From: an uncultured Ignavibacteria bacterium
Lineage (GTDB): Bacteria > Bacteroidota > Ignavibacteria > Tepidaquicellales > Tepidaquicellaceae
Length of the DNA: 43,035 nt
NCBI GenBank assembly: GCA_937872315.1
Contig: CALMST010000191.1
Location: 1 to 43,035, forward strand
Reading direction: 5' to 3'
Every line of letters begins with the position of its first letter. Position 1 is the stretch's first letter. The position numbers and the translations under genes are program-made. Of this stretch, positions 24,712 to 33,337 are shown piece after piece. The notes beneath the pieces are model-generated. The model was not told where the DNA came from. It ran no database searches and saw nothing but the letters and a program-made list of their open reading frames with translations.

Positions 24712-26064
24712 ATGCAATCACTCACTCTTTCTGAAAAAGAATTAATAACTCAAAATTGCCTTAATCATACATTGACTTCATGGTCAAAACAAAAAGGACT
24801 TAAGCCACTTGTCATTGATAAGGCTGAAGGTGTTTACATATATGATATCAGCGGAAAAAAGATCATTGATTTTTCTTCTCAGCTTATAGCTGTTAATATT
24901 GGACATGGTCATCCGAAAGTTGCTGAAGCAGTAGCTAAGCAAATGAGTGAAGTCAGTTATGTTCAGCCCGGTATGATGACAAAAGTAAGGGCGGAAGTCG
25001 GTAAGAAACTTGCTGATATTTCTCCGGGCACATTAAACAGAACTTTCTTTACACTTGGCGGAGCTGAGGCTGTTGAGAATGCAATTAAGCTTGCAAGGAT
25101 CTATACAGGACGTCACAAGATCATAACATTGTATCAGTCATATCATGGAGCTACTTATGCTTCTGCAACTGCGGGAGGGGATCCGAGAAAATTTGCAATT
25201 GATTCCCAGCAGCCGCCGAATTTTGTTCATGTCGAAAATCCTTATTTTTACAGATGTCCTTGGAATAGCAAGACTCCGGAAGAATGTTCGGAGAATGCTG
25301 CAGCTGCTCTGGAAAGAACAGTGTTGTATGAAGGACCAAACAGCATAGCAGCTATAATGCTTGAAGGAGAATCAGGCTCATCAGGCTGTATTAAATTTCC
25401 TCCCGGATACTGGAAAAAAGTAAAAGCCATTGCTGATAAATACGGGATACTCACAATTTCAGATGAAGTGATGAGTGGTTTCGGAAGAACAGGAAAATGG
25501 TTTGGTATAAATAATCACGATGTCGAACCCGATATAATGTGCATGGCAAAAGGAATTACATCAGCATATGTACCTCTCGGCGGAATAATTGTAAAAGAAG
25601 AAATTGCGAAAACATTTGATGATAAACCTATGATGCTGGGATTAACTTATTCAGCACATCCCGTTTCACTCGCAGCGGCAAACGCGGTAATTGATATTTA
25701 TACTGATGAAAACCTCATAGAGAATGCAGCAGCTATGGGTAAATATGTTAATGAAAAAATGTGTGATATGATGGGTAAGCATCCATCGATAGGTGACTTC
25801 AGAAACACAGGATTACTCGGCTGTATGGAATTAGTTAAGAACAGGAAGACAAAAGAACCGATGGCCAGATGGAATGCCCCGCCGGATGAAATGGGAATAA
25901 TGAATAAAGTAATGGCGAAAATATCCGAACTGGGAATGTTCACACTTGGAAGATGGAATCTGATTTTTGTTGCACCGCCTTTATGTGTGACAAAAGAGCA
26001 GATTGATGAAGGAATGGAGATCATTTCGGAAGCGCTGAAAATAGCCGATGAGGAAACTATTTAA
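24712..26064 (+). CDS. Class III (omega) aminotransferase, probable beta-alanine type
   Basis: A PLP enzyme of 450 residues. It has GGAEAVENAIKLAR (phosphate loop), LYQSYHGAT, LTISDEVMSGFGRTGKWFG with Asp251 pairing to the PLP ring nitrogen, and Lys280 in MCMAKGITSAYVPLGG as the Schiff-base lysine. The sequence style fits omega-amino acid:pyruvate/beta-alanine or taurine aminotransferases. With MmsA upstream and NCS1 transporter plus dihydropyrimidinase downstream, conversion of beta-alanine to malonate semialdehyde is the most likely job (inferred from context). Its immediate leader contains the IS200 palindrome, so its promoter may be altered. A HAD gene follows after 45 bp. Confidence 0.88.
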   Translation: MQSLTLSEKELITQNCLNHTLTSWSKQKGLKPLVIDKAEGVYIYDISGKKIIDFSSQLIAVNIGHGHPKVAEAVAKQMSEVSYVQPGMMTKVRAEVGKKLADISPGTLNRTFFTLGGAEAVENAIKLARIYTGRHKIITLYQSYHGATYASATAGGDPRKFAIDSQQPPNFVHVENPYFYRCPWNSKTPEECSENAAAALERTVLYEGPNSIAAIMLEGESGSSGCIKFPPGYWKKVKAIADKYGILTISDEVMSGFGRTGKWFGINNHDVEPDIMCMAKGITSAYVPLGGIIVKEEIAKTFDDKPMMLGLTYSAHPVSLAAANAVIDIYTDENLIENAAAMGKYVNEKMCDMMGKHPSIGDFRNTGLLGCMELVKNRKTKEPMARWNAPPDEMGIMNKVMAKISELGMFTLGRWNLIFVAPPLCVTKEQIDEGMEIISEALKIADEETI

Positions 26065-26109
26065 GTAATTAGGCAGAAGTATTCAGAAAATTTAAATTTA
26101 AACTATTTA

Positions 26110-27045
26110 TTGAAAAAGATAAAACTTATTTCAGATTTCGACGGGATCTGGACAAATCAGAATATTGAAGCTGAATATGTTTGGGAATTTATTCTGAGTT
26201 CTTTATCGGATCTGACTGGCTCCGGTAAAGATAAAATTCAGAATATTCTGGCTAAGTGTAAATCCGAAATGGATAAGCAAGCATCTAAATACGGTTGGTT
26301 TAATAACGGCAGCATTGCAGCATATTATCAGGAAGATCCTTTTGGAGATAATAATGCAATTTTTGATTTCATTAATAATTCAGTCGAAGGTGATCCTGAT
26401 CTTAATCTTATAAAAGAGTCCATTCTAAAAAAATATATTTCACTGGCAGATTTTTCGCAGGAGTGTTTTATGAACTCGACAAAAAAGTTTAAAGAAGAGG
26501 GAAAACTCAATCCGGTTTCTATTACAAAGAGTATTGTTGAAGATCTGAATAACTCCGGTGTCGAAATAATTGTTGCTTCAAATTCTAAGACAGAAAAGAT
26601 AAAATATTTATTTTCAAAAGCCGGTATAGATGTAACAGATGAGTCTTCACCAGAAAGAGGTGGTGTTCATGCAAAAGGAGATGCAAGAAAATTTGTTATT
26701 GATAATAATTATAGTGCTCTTCCGGAATATTTGAATACAGACGAAAATTATAAAATTGCATTGAGAAGAAGCAGTTATCATAAAATTCTTTCAGAAGAGA
26801 AACCGGATTTTGTGATCGGAGATGTTTTTTCTCTTGATATAGCTTTGCCATTATATCTGAGAATGAATGATGGATCTTTTGGTAATCTAAAAGTGATACA
26901 GAGAGTACAGCCATATACGCCTGACTGGGTAAAGAATTTTTTAAGTGAAGACAGATTCAAAGGAATTGCATTTATGGTCAATAGTGTGGAGGAGCTTCCA
27001 GGATTAATTAATAGAGTTTTAATTAAAACATCAAATGAAAATTAA
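26110..27045 (+). CDS. HAD-like hydrolase
   Basis: The 311-residue protein has the HAD motif I at the very N-terminus (SDFDGIWTN, Asp9 and Asp11), motif II in IVASNSKTEKI, and an acidic motif IV in PDFVIGDVFSLDIALP, so it is probably a phosphatase. The cap region (about 30-150) is helical and unlike families I can name. The start is a TTG, which places motif I right after MKKIKLI as in other HADs. It overlaps the next gene by 11 bp, implying translational coupling. A pyrimidine-nucleotide phosphatase would suit the locus, but nothing in the sequence proves it. Confidence 0.72.
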   Translation: MKKIKLISDFDGIWTNQNIEAEYVWEFILSSLSDLTGSGKDKIQNILAKCKSEMDKQASKYGWFNNGSIAAYYQEDPFGDNNAIFDFINNSVEGDPDLNLIKESILKKYISLADFSQECFMNSTKKFKEEGKLNPVSITKSIVEDLNNSGVEIIVASNSKTEKIKYLFSKAGIDVTDESSPERGGVHAKGDARKFVIDNNYSALPEYLNTDENYKIALRRSSYHKILSEEKPDFVIGDVFSLDIALPLYLRMNDGSFGNLKVIQRVQPYTPDWVKNFLSEDRFKGIAFMVNSVEELPGLINRVLIKTSNEN

Positions 27046-27778
27046 ATTATTGTTTGTTCTCTCAGTTATTTTATTGTTTGTGACCAGCTGGACTTATAAA
27101 ACTGATGGTTCATTTTATTATTTAGATAATGAAAACGAAGTTTGTTTTGAACGTGATGTACTTCCGATCTTTCAGAATAATTGTGCATTAAGCGGTTGCC
27201 ATAATTCAGAATCCCGGAAAGAAGGAGTTGTGCTGGATTCTTATGAAAACATTATGCAAAGCAAAAAAGGAAGGGCTATTATACCTTATAATTTAAAAAG
27301 AAGTAAAGTATTTAAAAAAATTACAGAAGATACAAAAGAAGACAGAATGCCTCCTCCTCCTAATGAGCCACTTACAGGAGAAGAAATTTCAATTATCGGA
27401 AAATGGATAATGGAAGGCGCTGCTGAAACAAAGTGCGATACTGACAGCAAAGAGACAGGAAATGAAAAAACATTCAATGAACCAACCGAGCAAACCGACC
27501 TATCTCCCACAGAATGTGATACTATAAATCTAACTTATAATGACATTAAGCCGATTATAGAAAAAAATTGCTATAAGTGTCATTCCGGGAATTCTCCGGA
27601 TGAATTATTCAATCTTGAAACTTATTCTCAGGTAAAACAAAAAGGTGATGAGGGTAAATTATTCGGAGCAATAAATCATCTTCCGGGATTTAAACCCATG
27701 CCCAGAAAATCTCCCAGGTTAAGCGGATGTGATCTTGATAAATTCAATGCATGGTTAAATGCAGGAATGAGAGAATAA
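27035..27778 (+). CDS. Exported protein with two cytochrome-c-like heme motifs
   Basis: The 247-residue protein has a signal peptide (residues 4-18) and two similar modules. The first (about 30-130) starts FERDVLPIFQNNCALSGCH, with an expanded C-x4-C-H heme motif, and ends with RMPPPPNEPLTGEE and a WIMEGA helix. The second (about 165-247) reads DIKPIIEKNCYKCH with a normal CxxCH, then MPRKSPRLSGCDLDKFNAWLNAGM. This is the planctomycete-type (PSCyt1-like) cytochrome c fold, where FxxNCxxCH and a distal MP motif recur. It would be periplasmic. It overlaps the HAD gene by 11 bp, so it belongs to that transcript, but how an electron carrier serves the pathway is unclear. Confidence 0.8.
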   Translation: MKIKLLFVLSVILLFVTSWTYKTDGSFYYLDNENEVCFERDVLPIFQNNCALSGCHNSESRKEGVVLDSYENIMQSKKGRAIIPYNLKRSKVFKKITEDTKEDRMPPPPNEPLTGEEISIIGKWIMEGAAETKCDTDSKETGNEKTFNEPTEQTDLSPTECDTINLTYNDIKPIIEKNCYKCHSGNSPDELFNLETYSQVKQKGDEGKLFGAINHLPGFKPMPRKSPRLSGCDLDKFNAWLNAGMRE

Positions 27779-27841
27779 AATTTAAGTTAGAAAAAATCGG
27801 TTCAGAAAATTTCAAGTTTTTAAAAAACAGTAATTTTCATT

Positions 27842-29332
27842 TTGTCAGACAAAAATTATATAACAGAGGAATATGATGAAGAGATAAAATCATCACCTCT
27901 TTACAGTGAAGATCTTGAACCCGTAATTAAATCCAAAAGAACCTGGGGAACCTGGAACTATGCAGCTTTATGGATTAGCATGAGCTTGTGTATTCCTACT
28001 TATATGCTTGCGAGTTCGCTGATAGAAGGTGGCATGAACTGGTGGCAGTCAATTCTGACTATCTTTCTTGGTAATACAATTGTTCTTATTCCGATGATAC
28101 TTAACGGGCGAGCCGGTACAAAATACGGAATACCTTTTCCGGTTTTTGCCAGAGCAAGTTTTGGAGTTCGCGGTGCAAATATCCCCGCTTTATTAAGAGC
28201 TGTTGTTGCATGCGGATGGTTTGGTATTCAGACTTGGATCGGTGGATTTGCAATTTATCAGATGCTGAGATTGTGGATTCCATCATTGGATAGTTTACCC
28301 GAATTGTTTCCAATCTCTTTTGATCTTCAAACAGGACCTGCTATTACTTTTTTTCTATTCTGGTTATTGAACATGTATGTTGTTTATCTGGGTGTAGACA
28401 GTATAAAGAAATTGCTGGTTTTCAAGGCATACTTTCTGCCAGTCGCAGCCCTGGCGCTTATGTTCTGGGCAATATATGAAACTGACGGTCTAGGTCCTAT
28501 ACTTGACCAGCCTTCTAAATTTGCAACAAGCGCAGAGTTCTGGCATTTCTTTTTTCCGGCATTGACCGGCATGGTTGGTTTCTGGGCTACGCTCTCGCTG
28601 AACATTCCTGATTTTACCCGTTATGCTAAAAGTCAGAAAGCACAGGTAAACGGACAGATTATCGGTCTTCCACCATCTATGACTTTGTTTGCATTTATTG
28701 GAGTTATTGTAACTTCAGCTACATTTTTAATATATGGTGAAACAATCTGGGATCCTGTTGTACTTGCAGGTAGATTCGAAAACAAAATTTTAGTAAGCAT
28801 TACAATGATAGCAATTGCTATTTCAACTTTAGCCACTAATATTGCTGCTAATATTGTGAGCCCGGCAAATGATTTTGCAAACCTTTCACCGGGAAAAATA
28901 AATTTCAGAAAGGGCGGATACATTACCGGCGTTATAGGTGTGTTAATATTTCCATGGAAACTGATATCAGATCCAAACGGGTATATTTTTACATGGCTTA
29001 TTGCTTATTCCAGTTTGCTTGGACCGGTAGGCGGTATAATGATCGCAGATTATTATTATATAAAAAGACAAACCCTGAATGTCAATGAGTTATATAAAGT
29101 AAAAGGTGAATATACTTATTCCAGAGGTTTCAATAAAAGTGCTGTGATTGCATTGATACTTGGAATCATTCCAAATGTACCGGGATTTCTTTTGACCGTT
29201 GGTTTGACCGGCAATGAAGTCTTTCCGGAATGGATCTCACATTTGTATAACTATGCTTGGTTTGTAGGTTTTGCTGTGTCGTTTGCTGTTTACTATTTGT
29301 TGATGAGAAAAAGTCCCACTTTGAAATTATAA
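27842..29332 (+). CDS. NCS1 family nucleobase/hydantoin transporter
   Basis: The 496-residue protein is a twelve-helix nucleobase:cation symporter-1 (Mhp1/PucI-like). The diagnostic N-terminal segment is RTWGTWNYAALWISMSLCIP, followed by NWWQSI, GIPFPVFARASFGVRGANIPALLRA and AACGWFGIQTWIGG-like sequence, then PDFTRYAKSQ and SPANDFANLSPGKI. Family members import uracil, allantoin, cytosine or 5-substituted hydantoins with sodium or protons. The adjacent dihydropyrimidinase, 16 bp downstream, suggests a pyrimidine, dihydropyrimidine or hydantoin cargo. The start is a TTG; no Shine-Dalgarno is apparent. Confidence 0.95.
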   Translation: MSDKNYITEEYDEEIKSSPLYSEDLEPVIKSKRTWGTWNYAALWISMSLCIPTYMLASSLIEGGMNWWQSILTIFLGNTIVLIPMILNGRAGTKYGIPFPVFARASFGVRGANIPALLRAVVACGWFGIQTWIGGFAIYQMLRLWIPSLDSLPELFPISFDLQTGPAITFFLFWLLNMYVVYLGVDSIKKLLVFKAYFLPVAALALMFWAIYETDGLGPILDQPSKFATSAEFWHFFFPALTGMVGFWATLSLNIPDFTRYAKSQKAQVNGQIIGLPPSMTLFAFIGVIVTSATFLIYGETIWDPVVLAGRFENKILVSITMIAIAISTLATNIAANIVSPANDFANLSPGKINFRKGGYITGVIGVLIFPWKLISDPNGYIFTWLIAYSSLLGPVGGIMIADYYYIKRQTLNVNELYKVKGEYTYSRGFNKSAVIALILGIIPNVPGFLLTVGLTGNEVFPEWISHLYNYAWFVGFAVSFAVYYLLMRKSPTLKL

Positions 29333-29348
29333 ATTTAATTTAAAAAAT

Positions 29349-30731
29349 ATGTCAATCTTAATCAAAAACGGACGTGTGATCACAGCTTCGGAAGATTACA
29401 CTGCAGATATATTCATAAAGGATGAAAAAATTTCTTCTATAGGCGAAGATCTTAAATATGATGCGGACGAAGTAATAGATGCATCCGGAAAATTTGTATT
29501 CCCGGGTGGTATCGACCCGCATGTTCATCTTGATATGCCATTCATGGGAACTTTCTCAAGTGATAATTATGAAACCGGAACTCTTGCAGCTCTTCACGGA
29601 GGAACAACAATGGTTATAGATTTTATTCTTCAGACTCAGGGTAAATCACTTTATTCAGCATTGGAAGAATGGAGAGGAAGATCGAATGGTAATTGCTATG
29701 GTGATTATTCTTTTCATATGGCGGTAACGGATTTTAATGATGAAACAAAGAAAGAAATAAAAAAGCTTATTGAAGCTGAAGGAATTACTTCATTTAAAAC
29801 TTTCATGGCATATAAAGGTGCCTTAATGATAGATGACAGACAGATGATTGGCCTGATGAATGAAGTAAGAGATAATGGAGGGATAGTGACAGTTCATGCA
29901 ACTCACGGAGATATTATAGATTTTCTAATTGCCAAACATGTTTCCGAAGGTAAACTTTCTCCGCTTTATCATTATTTATCCCAACCAGAGATAACTGAAA
30001 CTGAAGCTTCAGGCAGATTTGCAGATATGGCTTATCATACAGGAGTGCCTGCTTATATAGTTCATATGACTTGTGAAGGAGCATTGAATGAGATCCGGAG
30101 AGCTACCGAACGAAATCAGAAAGTTTTTGTAGAAACCTGTATTCAATATTTACTTCTTGATGCATCTTTATATGAAAAAGATTTTGAAGGTGCAAAATGG
30201 GTTATGAGTCCGCCATTAAGAGAAAAGAAAGATCAGAAGAGTTTATGGGCAGGTTTGAATCAGGGTTTAGTACAAGTAGTAGGAACAGATCATTGTCCGT
30301 TTGAATGGAAGAAAAAGCTTATGGGCGAAAAAGATTTTTCTAAAATTCCGAACGGACATCCCGCAATTGAACACAGAATGGAATTGCTTTATTCAGAAGG
30401 AGTGGAAATGGGAAAGATCAGCTTGAATAAGTTTGTAGAGGTGACATCAACAAATGCTGCGAAGATATTTGGAATGTTCCCGAGAAAAGGAACAATTGGA
30501 ATTGGTTCGGATGCTGATGTAGTAATTTTCGATCCGGATAAAAAACATGTGATCTCTTCGAAGACACATCACATGAATGTTGATTATTCAGCATATGAAG
30601 GATGGGAAGTAAAGGGGAAAGTGGAAACGGTGATGTTGAGAGGAAGAGTTGTTGTAGATAAAGGGAATGTGAAAGTTCAGAAGGGTTATGGAGAATTTAT
30701 AAAGAGAGGGAAGGTTTCGAAGGTAATATGA
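29349..30731 (+). CDS. hydA: Dihydropyrimidinase/D-hydantoinase
   Basis: This amidohydrolase opens the ring of dihydrouracil/dihydrothymine or hydantoins to N-carbamoyl amino acids. At 460 residues it has the whole binuclear metal set: His58 and His60 in DPHVHLDMPF, the carboxylated Lys150 in SFKTFMAYKG, His183 in VHATHGD, His239 in YIVHMTCEGAL, and Asp314 in VVGTDHCPF. These, plus the DYSFHMAV strand, separate it from dihydroorotase and allantoinase. It follows the NCS1 transporter by 16 bp. The enzyme for the next step (beta-ureidopropionase/N-carbamoylase) is not adjacent. The transcript end is marked by an inverted repeat pair and a RAYT gene. Confidence 0.95.
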   Translation: MSILIKNGRVITASEDYTADIFIKDEKISSIGEDLKYDADEVIDASGKFVFPGGIDPHVHLDMPFMGTFSSDNYETGTLAALHGGTTMVIDFILQTQGKSLYSALEEWRGRSNGNCYGDYSFHMAVTDFNDETKKEIKKLIEAEGITSFKTFMAYKGALMIDDRQMIGLMNEVRDNGGIVTVHATHGDIIDFLIAKHVSEGKLSPLYHYLSQPEITETEASGRFADMAYHTGVPAYIVHMTCEGALNEIRRATERNQKVFVETCIQYLLLDASLYEKDFEGAKWVMSPPLREKKDQKSLWAGLNQGLVQVVGTDHCPFEWKKKLMGEKDFSKIPNGHPAIEHRMELLYSEGVEMGKISLNKFVEVTSTNAAKIFGMFPRKGTIGIGSDADVVIFDPDKKHVISSKTHHMNVDYSAYEGWEVKGKVETVMLRGRVVVDKGNVKVQKGYGEFIKRGKVSKVI

Positions 30732-30746
30732 TTTTTTATTACCGGG

Positions 30747-30844
30747 AAGTGTGGCACATTTTTTCTAAAGAAGTGTGAACTTTATATTTAAGTTTAATCT
30801 TTATAAATTGTCTGCTATCTTTATTAAGAAAATGTGCCACACTT
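30747..30844. repeat. REP-like inverted pair upstream of the RAYT gene
   Basis: AAGTGTGGCACATTTT at 30747-30762 is repeated in exact inverse at 30829-30844 (AAAATGTGCCACACTT), 66 nt apart; a partial third copy AAGTGTG sits at 30771. The pair lies between the dihydropyrimidinase stop and the RAYT start, matching the REPIN layout (two REPs in inverse order) near RAYT genes. Alternatively the long stem could terminate the upstream transcript. Confidence 0.65.
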
Positions 30845-30884
30845 TGTAAGTAAACCGGATAACGAATGAATAGGAGGATTAATT

Positions 30885-31460
30885 ATGAAATACAGGGAAG
30901 GTCAGATTTTACATGTTTACAATCAGGGAAACAACCGGCAAAAAATATTTTTTAAAAAGATAAATTATATCTATTTTTTAAAAAAAGTAAGAAAATATAT
31001 CCATCCATATTGTGACATTTTATCCTACTGTCTGATCCCAAATCAATTTAATTTTCTGATATATGCGAATTCTTTTACTGTCTCTAAAGATGAAAAAAAC
31101 AGATATCCTTTAAGTGAAGGACTTAGAATTTTATTGAGCTCATACTGCAAAGGAATAAACGTTCAGGAAAATCGCACAGGTTCACTCTTTACTCAAAATT
31201 CACACATCAAATGTCTAGATACAGATCCATATTCTGCTTTAGCGTGCTTTGTTTATATCCTTCAGAAACCAAAAAAATCAGGCTATGTATTAAATCCAGC
31301 AGACTGGGAATTTAGTGCATTTAAAGATTATGCGGGATTAAGAAATGGAACACTTTGTAATAAAATTAAAACATTTAACGTGCTGGGAATTGATTCCGGC
31401 GATATAAAATTGTTTTCAGACTCTATTATTCCAAATGATTTATTGAAAAGTATTTTTTAA
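30885..31460 (+). CDS. RAYT-like (REP-associated) transposase with mutated HUH motif
   Basis: The 191-residue protein is of the Y1/RAYT type (HVYNQGNNRQKIFF opening; YCDILSYCLIPNQF; ENRTGSLF; WEFSAFKDYAGLRNGTLCNK ending), closely resembling Bacteroidota transposases of about 190 residues. The HUH motif that should read PNHFHFLI is PNQFNFLI: both metal-binding His are gone. The catalytic Tyr survives in FVYILQKPKKSGYV, but the usual YIHxNPVKAG context is altered. Despite this the frame is unbroken. AGGAGG lies 7 nt before the ATG, a stronger ribosome site than most genes here. It has probably lost DNA cleavage; recent decay or domestication are both possible. REP-like repeats lie just upstream. 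Confidence 0.85.
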   Translation: MKYREGQILHVYNQGNNRQKIFFKKINYIYFLKKVRKYIHPYCDILSYCLIPNQFNFLIYANSFTVSKDEKNRYPLSEGLRILLSSYCKGINVQENRTGSLFTQNSHIKCLDTDPYSALACFVYILQKPKKSGYVLNPADWEFSAFKDYAGLRNGTLCNKIKTFNVLGIDSGDIKLFSDSIIPNDLLKSIF

Positions 31461-31606
31461 AAAAATGACCTAGCTTTACAGGTTTGAATTAAAATCCTAA
31501 CTTATAAATTTTTAGATTGATTTATCAAATCATAGAATTCATTTTAGAAAAACTAATTTGTATATCGCAAAAATTCTTCAAGATCTTTTAAAAATTATAT
31601 AATAAT

Positions 31607-33319
31607 ATGAAATCCCTCATTTTTACATTCTTTGCAATTTTAATGACAACAGTTACTTCATTCTCACAATGGTCAAACGATCCTCAGACAAATCTTCTTA
31701 TTTCCGGTGCAACCGGTGAACAGGCGCTTCCTAAAATTACCAATACTGCAGATCAGGGAACATATATCTGCTGGTTTGATAACAGAAGCGGAAGTTATGC
31801 TGTTTATCTTCAGAGATTGAATTCTCTGGGCGAAGCACAGCTGGGAGACGGACTTCTTATCAGTAATAATTCTCAGAGTTCATCACTTGTAGATTATGAT
31901 ATGATAACTGATGACAGTGGAAACGCAATTATTTCTTTTACGGATACTAGAAACGGATCAGAAATAAATCCTTTTGTATATAAGATCAGCCCTGATGGGA
32001 ATTTTCTTTGGGGAGCAAACGGAATAAATCTTGCAAATGATTTTAATACCTTTCAGCCTAATCCTAGATTGGCAAAGACTACTGACAACAGTATAGTGGT
32101 TGCCTGGGTTTATAGTTCAACTCCAAATAAGATCGCACTTCAGAAAATTTCTCCGGGAGGCGATAAACTCTGGGGAACTGACCCCATTTATTTAGCCGGT
32201 GATGGTACAGAAAATTTCACATTCCCTGCTATGGTCACTTCAAATAATAATGCTGTTATTCTTTTATGGTCAGGTTATTCAGGTAATTTTTTAAATCCTG
32301 CAAATTACAAACTATACTCTCAAAAATATTCTTCTTCCGGAACAGTTGACTGGAAAGATACTGTGTATAGCTTAGGTAATGTAAATGGTTTTTTTGTTCC
32401 AAAGATCTTTTCAGACGAGAATTACGGAGCATTATATGTATGGCAGGATTTTAGATCATCAGGTACTATAGCCAGCTCTTATGTTCAGCATATTAATTCT
32501 TCAGGTAATGTGATCTTTCCTGTTAACGGATCTGAAAGTTCTACTGATGCATCAATGAATAAGTATGACGCATGGGCTTCTTATATGCCTTCAACAAATG
32601 AAACCTATCTTGTATGGAAACAGGCTAATGGTAATCAAAATCAATATGGAATTTATGGTCAAAAATTTTCTTCAAACGGTGGAAGGCTCTGGACTGACAA
32701 TGGAATGGCATTTGTTCCTATGGGTTCCAATTCATATGTAAATCAGGTTTGTTTTACTTATGATACAACAATTGTTTATGCATTCAATGAGTCAGTTTTT
32801 GGCAGTAATAATAATTTTCAAAAAGCATTTTCTTCAGACAGAAATGGAAATATCGGCTGGGGAGGAAATATTAAAGATATCAGCAGTATTTTAAGTCCGA
32901 AATCAAAAGTGGTTGCAACAATCAGCGATCAGGGGATGACCAAAATAGTCTGGTCAGATGAGAGGAATTCTGACAGAGATATTTATGCTCAGAATGTTAA
33001 TTCAAACGGAACACTTGGTAATACGGGTGTAAATATTATCAGCCACAACCAACCGGAAGGGTTTGAACTTTTTCAGAATTATCCTAATCCTTTCAATCCT
33101 AATACAATAATAAGTTATAGCCTGAGGAATTCAGCAAATGTTAAACTTAAGATTTTTGATGTTCTTGGAAATGAAGTTTCAGAATTAGTGGACCAAAAGC
33201 AAAATTCCGGCAGCTATAAAATTACATTTGATGGTGCAGGATTATCAAGCGGTATTTATTATTATACACTTAATGTTGATAATATATTATTGACAAAAAA
33301 CATGCTTCTGCTGAAATAA
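31607..33319 (+). CDS. Exported beta-repeat protein with T9SS sorting domain
   Basis: The 570-residue protein has a signal peptide (to about residue 20, TSFSQ), then about seven repeats of 60-70 residues with the pattern W-x-D-x-R...YxQ(K/R)(I/F)SxxGxxxW (YICWFDNRSGSY, SFTDTRNGSE, YVWQDFRSSG, IVWSDERNSD), probably blades of a beta-propeller. The last 85 residues (486-570) are the type IX secretion sorting domain: FELFQNYPNPFNPNT, YSLRNSANVKLKIFDVLGNEV, SGIYYYTL and a Lys end. It should be exported and fixed at the cell surface or released. The ligand is unknown. A small outer-membrane-type gene follows after 18 bp. Confidence 0.88.
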   Translation: MKSLIFTFFAILMTTVTSFSQWSNDPQTNLLISGATGEQALPKITNTADQGTYICWFDNRSGSYAVYLQRLNSLGEAQLGDGLLISNNSQSSSLVDYDMITDDSGNAIISFTDTRNGSEINPFVYKISPDGNFLWGANGINLANDFNTFQPNPRLAKTTDNSIVVAWVYSSTPNKIALQKISPGGDKLWGTDPIYLAGDGTENFTFPAMVTSNNNAVILLWSGYSGNFLNPANYKLYSQKYSSSGTVDWKDTVYSLGNVNGFFVPKIFSDENYGALYVWQDFRSSGTIASSYVQHINSSGNVIFPVNGSESSTDASMNKYDAWASYMPSTNETYLVWKQANGNQNQYGIYGQKFSSNGGRLWTDNGMAFVPMGSNSYVNQVCFTYDTTIVYAFNESVFGSNNNFQKAFSSDRNGNIGWGGNIKDISSILSPKSKVVATISDQGMTKIVWSDERNSDRDIYAQNVNSNGTLGNTGVNIISHNQPEGFELFQNYPNPFNPNTIISYSLRNSANVKLKIFDVLGNEVSELVDQKQNSGSYKITFDGAGLSSGIYYYTLNVDNILLTKNMLLLK

Positions 33320-33337
33320 CAAAATTTAAGTTAAATA

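Noticed and set aside
25698-26024. 108-residue minus ORF
   Set aside because: Antisense to the class III aminotransferase, no recognisable motif.
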